DNA of 64,000 nucleotides, taken from Ruminococcus sp. GTDB taxonomy: Bacteria > Bacillota > Clostridia > Oscillospirales > Ruminococcaceae. The stretch covers positions 36,705 to 100,704 of the forward strand of contig JAEELF010000009.1 in the NCBI GenBank assembly GCA_016288815.1. Reading direction: 5' to 3'. The stretch's first letter is position 1; every line of letters begins with the position of its first letter. Shown here in pieces: positions 60,330 through 64,000 of this stretch. A model generated the notes under the pieces. The model saw only the letters and a list, made by a program, of their open reading frames with translations, ran no database searches and was not told the DNA's origin. The position numbers were made by a program, and so were the translations under genes.

Positions 60330-60998
60330 TTATTCAAGGGAATAGCCTATGCCTCTTGCAGTCTTGATCTGCACAGGAGCAGAGATGACGCTCAGCTTCT
60401 TGCGCAGGAAGGATATGTAGACCTCGATATTATTGTACTCTACGTCGCTCTCGTAGCCCCATATCTTCTCGATTATGCGTTCCTTGGGGAGTATCTGGTG
60501 GGGATTCGAGATGAGCAGCTCCATGATCTGGTATTCCTTGAGGCTGAGCTTGACGTCGTTGCCCTCCCAGATGACGGAGCAGGTGCTCTTATTGAGCTCG
60601 AGACCATTGTAGCCGAGCTTGTTCTCGTCAACTATCTCGCCCTTGCGGCGGGTCAGCGCACGCACTCTCGCGAGCAGCTCGCCCGTTACGAACGGCTTGG
60701 TGAGGTAGTCGTCAGCGCCGCAGTCGAGCCCGTTTATCTTGTCCTCGATCTCGCTGCGCGCCGTGAGCAGAAGCACGGGAGTGGATATCTTTTCTTTGCG
60801 GATATTGCGGAGTATCTCGATACCGTTCATGCCCGGGAGCATGATATCGAGGATTATGCAGTCATAAACGCCGGTCATGGCGTTATCGAGCCCGTCGATG
60901 CCGTCGTAGGCAGTATCGACGTTGTAGCGGTTGCGCTTTAATATCTCTGTGAGCGCGTCAGCAAGCTGCATTTCGTCTTCAACAACAAGTAATCTCAT
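60330..60998 (-). CDS. OmpR-type response regulator
   Basis: The 222-residue regulator has a receiver (RLLVVEDEMQLADAL; Asp in CIILDIMLPG; Lys in DDYLTKPF) and a winged helix (KLSLKEYQIMELL, YNNIEVYISFLRKKL, TARGIGYSLE). It is first in the operon with the kinase. A GGAGGAGGG site precedes ATG 60998, and a small inverted repeat GGACAG/CTGTCC (61013-61030) lies just before it. Confidence 0.95.
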   Translation of the reverse strand: MRLLVVEDEMQLADALTEILKRNRYNVDTAYDGIDGLDNAMTGVYDCIILDIMLPGMNGIEILRNIRKEKISTPVLLLTARSEIEDKINGLDCGADDYLTKPFVTGELLARVRALTRRKGEIVDENKLGYNGLELNKSTCSVIWEGNDVKLSLKEYQIMELLISNPHQILPKERIIEKIWGYESDVEYNNIEVYISFLRKKLSVISAPVQIKTARGIGYSLE

Positions 60999-61012
60999 AT
61001 TGACCCTCCTCC

Positions 61013-61048
61013 GGACAGATACACCTGTCCTATCTTACTCCTATTATA
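61013..61048 (-). promoter_or_regulatory. Promoter region and inverted repeat of the response-regulator operon
   Basis: A minus-strand TATAAT lies at 61043-61048 with only a weak -35. GGACAG atacac CTGTCC at 61013-61030 would fold just ahead of the ribosome-binding site. Confidence 0.45.
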
Positions 61049-61186
61049 CCACACTTTATTGAAATAGTCTTAATAATTTTTCGATCAGGGGCAATATCCG
61101 CGGAAATAAAGCACTGTTAAACTGTAGAAAATGCAGACTGTTTTTTGTGCATATCAACAGTTTTGGAGAAAATCACTGAACTAATA

Positions 61187-61215
61187 TTGACTATGTTCAA
61201 GAATTATGCTAAAAT
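61187..61215 (+). promoter_or_regulatory. Promoter of the 61257 gene
   Basis: TTGACT, a 17-base spacer and TAAAAT lie about 42 bases upstream of ATG 61257. Confidence 0.75.
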
Positions 61216-61256
61216 GGGGAAGATGCCGGAGTATCGCTCCGGGGAATGGAGGGGGT

Positions 61257-61970
61257 ATGGCTATGTTATCCACATCTGAGAGAAAAAAGAAGAATTTCAC
61301 CAAGTATCTGCTTCCGGCGCACGGCGCTGAGCTGAAAAAATATGACGAGCTGTACGAGCTCTTCTGCGCTGAGGGCTATACCAAGGACCTCTGCGACCAG
61401 TACGCTGACGAATTCGTCAACAACGTCAAGAAGCCCGCGGTCGAGGACATCGTCCAGACAGCTAAGCTCTATGACAAGATCCACGACAAGGACAGCGCGT
61501 CGTTCTATCTTTCGATGCTCGAGGACAGAAAGCTCAGCGGCGAGGATAAATTCGGGTACTGCATCGAGATGCTGAAAAACCTCAGCAAGACCGGTAAATG
61601 GCGCGATGCCGAGGATTTCCGTACCGAGCACATCAACTTCATGCAGAATTTCGCCCAGAAGCGCTCTCCGCAGGAACAGGCTGATATGTATATCGCGCTC
61701 GCGCTCACAGACTGCGCCGCAAAGCGCTACACTGAGGCTTTCAAGCTCCTGAAATTCGGCTATAAGCCGCAGGGCAAGAACGATACAAAGCTCCTTGAGA
61801 TACTCACGACCGGCGTGTACATTTTCGCCTGTGCCGGTGATTCGGACGGACTCGCAAGCGCCGTCGGCAATGCGCAGAGCTGCGTTAAGCTGTTCTCCGG
61901 CTTCGAGCACCCGTGGTGCCACGACTACTACGAAAAGTGCATCGACGAGGCCGCCGAGAGCATTATATGA
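61257..61970 (+). CDS. Helical-repeat (TPR-like) cytoplasmic protein of unknown function
   Basis: The 237-residue soluble protein is predicted almost entirely helical, with paired-helix segments (AVEDIVQTAKLYDKIHDKDS; YIALALTDCAAKRYTEAFKL followed by LKFGYKP) like tetratricopeptide repeats. I do not recognise the family. The start may be ATG 61257 or ATG 61263; GGAGG at 61248-61252 fits either. It stands alone, with its own promoter and terminator. Confidence 0.75.
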   Translation: MAMLSTSERKKKNFTKYLLPAHGAELKKYDELYELFCAEGYTKDLCDQYADEFVNNVKKPAVEDIVQTAKLYDKIHDKDSASFYLSMLEDRKLSGEDKFGYCIEMLKNLSKTGKWRDAEDFRTEHINFMQNFAQKRSPQEQADMYIALALTDCAAKRYTEAFKLLKFGYKPQGKNDTKLLEILTTGVYIFACAGDSDGLASAVGNAQSCVKLFSGFEHPWCHDYYEKCIDEAAESII

Positions 61971-61978
61971 ACTTCCAG

Positions 61979-62005
61979 ACCGCTGCTCCGTGCAGCGGTT
62001 TTTGT
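61979..62005 (+). terminator. Terminator of the 61257 gene
   Basis: ACCGCTGC and GCAGCGGT pair around TCCGT, followed by a T run. Confidence 0.85.
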
Positions 62006-62640
62006 TTGCACAGGACGCCACGCAAGGGAGACCTCTCCCCTTTTCGGACAAAATTGCGAGCACAAAAAGGCTATCATGACAGTATTTTTGTGCTAACATT
62101 ATATCAGTTATTGATTTTTCTCAGCAAAAATGTTGTTATCGAATTTTGTATCTGTTTTAATCAAACTATATGCAACTCGGAATCACCGCCCGGTTTCCCG
62201 CCTGTAAATGTGAACAGAAAATGTTCCGGGATTTCATCAGAGATCGCAAACCACATAAAATAGCAAGATTTTAGCCGCGCAAAATCATTTTACCAATACA
62301 CACTTGCGGATACGCGACAAATATTTCCTGGATATGTACAGATGTAGATAATTAATTTGTTCATATCAGCGTAATTTAAATGATTGTATTTTAAATAGCA
62401 ATTTCATGCTAAAAGAGAGCAATATTATCAATTGATATATTGTGTCCTATCAGCTATAATACAATTGTCGGAGGCGGAAAACGGCTAAACACCGTTGACT
62501 GTCCCGAATGCATAATTACAACACGATACGTTATGTGTCCTGTGAAATTGGCAGCTGCATTTGCATATGCCGTCCGGTTCAAACTCCGCCGGACACCTCA
62601 GGTCGTATCAATCGTCCCACCAAACATCTCTGCATTACGC

Positions 62641-62667
62641 TGTTTATTAAACATTAATGCCTATAAT
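62641..62667 (+). promoter_or_regulatory. Dyad TGTTTATTAAACA and -10 of the RNA candidate
   Basis: A perfect 13-base dyad (62641-62653) lies just upstream of TATAAT at 62662-62667; no strong -35 is present. The dyad may be an operator or activator site. Confidence 0.45.
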
Positions 62668-62674
62668 ATGTTTA

Positions 62675-62865
62675 ATCGCCTAAAAGACAGCATCAGTCAC
62701 TGAAAACGTTTCCACATTATCTCCACCCGTGCTATGGAATGGAGCGACGCAGCGGAAAAGCGTCAGCCAATTGGCGAGCCCGTATAGAGGGTGCGTGCTT
62801 GCCTGCGAGTAAAGCGGTCTTGATCGGCTATTGAGAGGGTGCCGATGAAGTCCGCTTTTCTCATA
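62675..62865 (+). ncRNA. Small structured RNA candidate upstream of ppdK
   Basis: After the TATAAT at 62662, a GC-rich block folds as GACGC/GCGTC (62746-62764), GCCAATTGGC, and a long terminal hairpin whose arms AAAGCGG and CCGCTTT enclose GATCGGC/GCCGAT (62811-62860). That hairpin ends in CTTTTCTC, like an intrinsic terminator. The surroundings are AT-rich and no frame is supported. The family is not recognised; 6S RNA and the Firmicutes raiA motif are the first classes to compare. Confidence 0.5.
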
Positions 62866-62893
62866 TCTGCGCGTTATGTAAAATAAGTTTATT

Positions 62894-62920
62894 AAAGTCG
62901 GCTTGCGCCGGCTCTTTTTC
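62894..62920 (+). terminator. Terminator before ppdK
   Basis: AGTCGGC TTGC GCCGGCT is followed by CTTTTTC. Confidence 0.75.
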
Positions 62921-63011
62921 ATTTCCGACGTTGTGTATTTTGTGAAAAATGCTGTAAAATTACCCATGATTTTTTATCTTCCTGAATATGGAAATTTCAG
63001 CAGAAATGTGT

Positions 63012-63058
63012 TATAATTATTATAAGTCTAATGGGCGCGGTGCGTCCGCGGCCGTTAG
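63012..63058 (+). promoter_or_regulatory. ppdK -10 box and strong leader hairpin
   Basis: TATAAT at 63012-63017 has only a weak -35. The leader immediately folds: 12 of 13 positions pair between 63028-63040 and 63046-63058 around loop TGCGT. Such a 5' hairpin may stabilise the mRNA. Confidence 0.6.
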
Positions 63059-63088
63059 GTAATTGTTAAAACTGGAGGTATACAACCA

Positions 63089-64000
63089 ATGGCAAACAAA
63101 TATTGTTACCTTTTCTCTGAAGGTAATGCCAACATGAGAGAGCTTCTCGGCGGTAAGGGCGCTAACCTCGCTGAGATGACAAACATCGGCCTCCCCGTTC
63201 CTCAGGGCTTCACTATCACTACTGAAGCTTGTACTCAGTACTATGAGGACGGCGGTATCTCCGACGAGATCCAGGCTGAGATCAACGAGTACATCACCAA
63301 GATGGAAGGCATCACAGGCAAGAAGTTCGGCGATAAGGAGAATCCGCTCCTCGTTTCCGTTCGTTCCGGCGCAAGAGCTTCCATGCCCGGTATGATGGAT
63401 ACTATCCTCAACCTCGGTCTTAATGAGACTGTTGTAAACACTATCGCTGAGAAGTCCAACAACCCCAGATGGGCTTGGGACTGCTACAGAAGATTCATCC
63501 AGATGTATTCCGACGTCGTTATGGAAGTCGGCAAGAAGTACTTTGAAGAGCTCATCGACAAGATGAAGGAAGAAAAGGGCGTTACTCAGGACGTAGAGCT
63601 CACAGCTGAGGATCTCAAGACTCTCGCTGGTCAGTTCAAGGCTGAGTACAAGTCCAAGATCGGCGTTGACTTCCCTGACGATCCTAAGGAGCAGCTCATG
63701 GGCGCTATCAAGGCTGTTTTCCGTTCATGGGACAACCCCCGTGCTAACGTTTACAGACGTGATAACGATATCCCGTTCTCCTGGGGTACTGCTGTTAACG
63801 TTCAGTCTATGGCTTTCGGTAACATGGGCGACGATTGCGGTACAGGCGTTGCGTTCACTCGTGATCCTGCTACTGGTGAGAAGAAGCTCATGGGTGAGTT
63901 CCTGACAAACGCTCAGGGCGAGGACGTTGTTGCAGGCGTTCGTACACCTATGCCGATCCAGCAGATGGCTGAGACCTTCCCTGAGGCTTTCGCTCAGTTC
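63089..64000 (+). CDS. ppdK: Pyruvate, phosphate dikinase, N-terminal part (cut by window edge)
   Basis: The frame opens at ATG 63089 after CTGGAGG and stays open for 304 codons to the window end. It starts MANKYCYLFSEGNANMRELL, then GGKGANLAEMTNIGLPVPQGF, SVRSGARASMPGMMDTILNLG, RRFIQMYSDVVM, AVNVQSMAFGNMGDDCGTGV and AFTRDPATGEK, all from the ATP-grasp nucleotide-binding domain of PPDK. The enzyme interconverts PEP, AMP, PPi with pyruvate, ATP, Pi and is central to PPi-based glycolysis in cellulolytic clostridia. The swivelling His domain and PEP domain lie beyond the window. Codon choice is strongly biased, consistent with high expression. Confidence 0.96.
   Translation, partial: MANKYCYLFSEGNANMRELLGGKGANLAEMTNIGLPVPQGFTITTEACTQYYEDGGISDEIQAEINEYITKMEGITGKKFGDKENPLLVSVRSGARASMPGMMDTILNLGLNETVVNTIAEKSNNPRWAWDCYRRFIQMYSDVVMEVGKKYFEELIDKMKEEKGVTQDVELTAEDLKTLAGQFKAEYKSKIGVDFPDDPKEQLMGAIKAVFRSWDNPRANVYRRDNDIPFSWGTAVNVQSMAFGNMGDDCGTGVAFTRDPATGEKKLMGEFLTNAQGEDVVAGVRTPMPIQQMAETFPEAFAQF

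Larger units (their letters stand above)
61971..63088. other. Long intergenic region before ppdK
   Basis: This 1118-base stretch has no supported gene. It contains the terminator at 61979, a second small hairpin near 62026-62044 followed by TTTT, about 600 bases of AT-rich sequence with nothing recognisable, a TATAAT with dyad near 62641-62667, the RNA candidate to 62862, a terminator at 62894 and the ppdK promoter and leader. Confidence 0.7.

Noticed and set aside
58328..60367. 679-codon open frame antisense to the second sensor kinase
   Set aside because: The minus-strand kinase is unambiguous, and this frame has no start signal or domain.

Overview
The window comes from a cellulosome-forming Ruminococcus of the R. 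flavefaciens / R. champanellensis type (Bacillota, Oscillospiraceae). The decisive evidence is a complete minus-strand scaffoldin cluster, read in transcription order as scaC, scaA, scaB, cttA-like, scaE (22187 down to 10541). This is the gene order known from R. flavefaciens. Three further dockerin proteins lie elsewhere: a CAP-domain protein, a GH5 cellulase and a GH74 xyloglucanase. Sporulation genes (start of dpaA, sigG, spoIID) are also present. The species cannot be fixed from sequence reading alone.

Layout. 1-2341: partial dpaA, sigG and the CAP-dockerin protein. 2478-7240: four secreted lipoproteins in two paralogous pairs, with a DUF2726 protein. 7454-10361: AEC transporter, a U32-like protein and a PP-loop TtcA-like enzyme. 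10541-22187: cellulosome structural genes in two transcription units (scaC-scaA-scaB; cttA-scaE), each with a long GC-rich leader. 22684-35668: mixed housekeeping genes (CapA-like, dus, gtrA, CPBP protease, c-di-GMP phosphodiesterase, exoIII, DUF421/DUF4363, Ca-type ATPase, ndoA/mazF, cytidylate-kinase-like). 35755-41405: a TetR-controlled exporter locus (MMPL transporter plus a glycine-repeat secreted partner). 41669-43603: GH5-dockerin. 43722-44747: SpoIID. 44939-55429: a gapless ten-gene plus-strand run from citrate synthase through a lipoprotein, a two-component system, DUF1385, prmC, recA, recX, rimO and pgsA. 55486-60998: GH74-dockerin and a second two-component system. 61257-64000: an unknown helical protein, 1.1 kb of non-coding DNA with a likely small RNA, and the start of ppdK.

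How the cellulosome should assemble (inference from domain types plus published R. flavefaciens biology): the GH5 and GH74 dockerins and the ScaC dockerin are almost the same sequence, so enzymes and the ScaC adaptor should compete for one cohesin type. That type occurs once in ScaA and three times at the N-terminus of ScaB. The six other ScaB cohesins form a second class, expected to bind the ScaA dockerin. ScaB and the CttA-like protein end in matching X-dockerin modules, expected to bind the single large cohesin of ScaE, which carries a sortase-type tail.

The least explained parts are the folded leader upstream of scaC, the small-RNA candidate before ppdK, the CttA-like N-terminus, the tryptophan-rich sensor kinase, and the TetR/MMPL/repeat-protein exporter with its three operator copies. 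No tRNA, rRNA, CRISPR array, insertion sequence or phage gene was seen.
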